A stretch of DNA of 64,000 nt from Porphyromonadaceae bacterium UBA7203 (lineage in GTDB: Bacteria > Bacteroidota > Bacteroidia > Bacteroidales > Muribaculaceae). Position numbers and translations under genes: made by a program. Positions 63,467-64,000 of this stretch are shown here, one piece after another. Numbering within the stretch: position 1 is the first letter of the stretch; each line of letters starts with the position of its first letter. The notes under the pieces were generated by a model. It had not been told where the DNA came from and made no database searches. It saw only the letters and a program-made list of their open reading frames with translations. The DNA lies in NCBI GenBank assembly GCA_002490725.1, contig DKUN01000006.1, forward strand, positions 34,302 to 98,301, read 5' to 3'.

Positions 63467-63493
63467 AGCCCCGCGTTTTTGACGCGGGGCTCT
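63467..63493 (-). terminator. Terminator of the aldolase gene
   Basis: Perfect 10-base arms (63467-63476 and 63484-63493) with a 7-base loop. Read on the minus strand they are followed by ATC and seven T. Confidence 0.88.
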
Positions 63494-63528
63494 GATTGGC
63501 TAAAGGGGGGTTGGTTGGCGTGGCTTGA

Positions 63529-64000
63529 TTATGCCTTGCCGTTGGAGCCAAGCACGTTGACGATTTTGTGCTTGTAGAGTTTCTCCATTTCATCGCGGGC
63601 GGGGCCGAGATATTTGCGGGGGTCGAATTCGCCGGGCTTGGTGGCGAATACTTCGCGAACGGCTGCGGTCATGGCCAGACGGCTGTCGGAGTCGATGTTG
63701 ATTTTGCAAACGGCGCTCTTGGCAGCTTTGCGGAGTTCTTCTTCGGGAATGCCGATAGCGTCGGGAAGCTTGCCTCCGAATTTGTTGATGATGTCAACGT
63801 ATTCCTGGGGTACGGAGCTTGAGCCGTGGAGCACGATGGGGAATCCGGGGAGTTTTTCCATAACGGCGTCGAGCACGTCGAATGCCAGCGGCGGGGGAAC
63901 GAGGCGGCCTTCGGCGTTGCGGGTGCACTGTTCGGGGGTGAACTTGTAGGCGCCGTGGCTGGTGCCGATCGAGATGGCGAGCGAGTCGCAGCCGGTGCGG
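63529..64000 (-). CDS. fba: Class II fructose-bisphosphate aldolase (C-terminal part)
   Basis: The reading frame is open from the right edge of the window, so about the last 156 residues are present and the N-terminus is missing. Visible blocks are ISIGTSHGAYKF (with the zinc-binding His), FPIVLHGSSSVP and CKINIDSDSRLAMTAAVRE. These are class II aldolase motifs for cleaving fructose 1,6-bisphosphate in glycolysis. A terminator follows. Confidence 0.92.
   Translation of the reverse strand, partial: RTGCDSLAISIGTSHGAYKFTPEQCTRNAEGRLVPPPLAFDVLDAVMEKLPGFPIVLHGSSSVPQEYVDIINKFGGKLPDAIGIPEEELRKAAKSAVCKINIDSDSRLAMTAAVREVFATKPGEFDPRKYLGPARDEMEKLYKHKIVNVLGSNGKA

Overview
The window looks like chromosomal DNA from a GC-rich member of the order Bacteroidales, probably a gut species of the Muribaculaceae type; the family-level guess is weak. 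Support comes from repeated TTTG-N19/21-TAnnTTTG promoters, start codons with little or no Shine-Dalgarno sequence, and families typical of or restricted to Bacteroidetes: DUF4301, DUF2851, DUF3127, DUF4493/PCMD lipoproteins, C10 peptidases, a GH109 enzyme and a TonB-dependent receptor. I see no insertion sequence, phage gene, rRNA or CRISPR array. There is one tRNA, tRNA-Cys(GCA).

Layout. 1-4.8 kb (minus): the N-terminus of a Wza-like export lipoprotein, then the tight unit GH20 hexosaminidase > mtaB > GT2 glycosyltransferase. 4.8-8.8 kb (minus): a coiled-coil membrane protein, an MgtC-like protein and a CPA2 antiporter with C-terminal regulatory domains. 8.9-16.3 kb (plus): B12-dependent ribonucleotide reductase overlapping a 4-alpha-glucanotransferase, then an M16 protease. 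16.3-22.8 kb (plus): META lipoprotein, uvrA, ispE, grpE, dnaJ, closed by a perfect-stem terminator. 22.9-29.1 kb (minus): an AspT-like transporter, an ABC-F ATPase and a large secreted MG2/TonB-plug protein. 29.4-31.8 kb (minus): a three-gene operon of nucleotidyltransferase, ATP-grasp ligase and CDP-alcohol phosphotransferase. 31.9-39.7 kb (plus): pdxA, an acyltransferase, a C10 protease with leucine-rich repeats, a frameshifted outer-membrane barrel gene, a bile-acid:sodium-symporter-family protein, DUF2851 and YraN. 39.8-42.4 kb: DUF4301 (minus) and GluQRS (plus). 42.6-49.9 kb (plus): a secreted repeat protein and three DUF4493-type lipoproteins. 50-58 kb (plus): N-acetylhexosamine kinase, DUF3127, nadE, a TonB-dependent receptor, a lipoprotein and tyrS. 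58-64 kb: GH109 (minus), tRNA-Cys (plus), then SDR, reverse rubrerythrin, RidA, YihY and a partial fructose-bisphosphate aldolase (all minus).

Together this is mostly housekeeping with surface and glycan functions mixed in. GH20, GH109 and the hexosamine kinase suggest use of GlcNAc/GalNAc from host glycans. The most promising uncharacterised units are the nucleotidyltransferase/ATP-grasp/CDP-alcohol operon and the DUF4493/PCMD lipoprotein operon. A second theme is a set of genes whose start codon lies 4 to 8 bases after a TAnnTTTG promoter, which predicts leaderless mRNAs.
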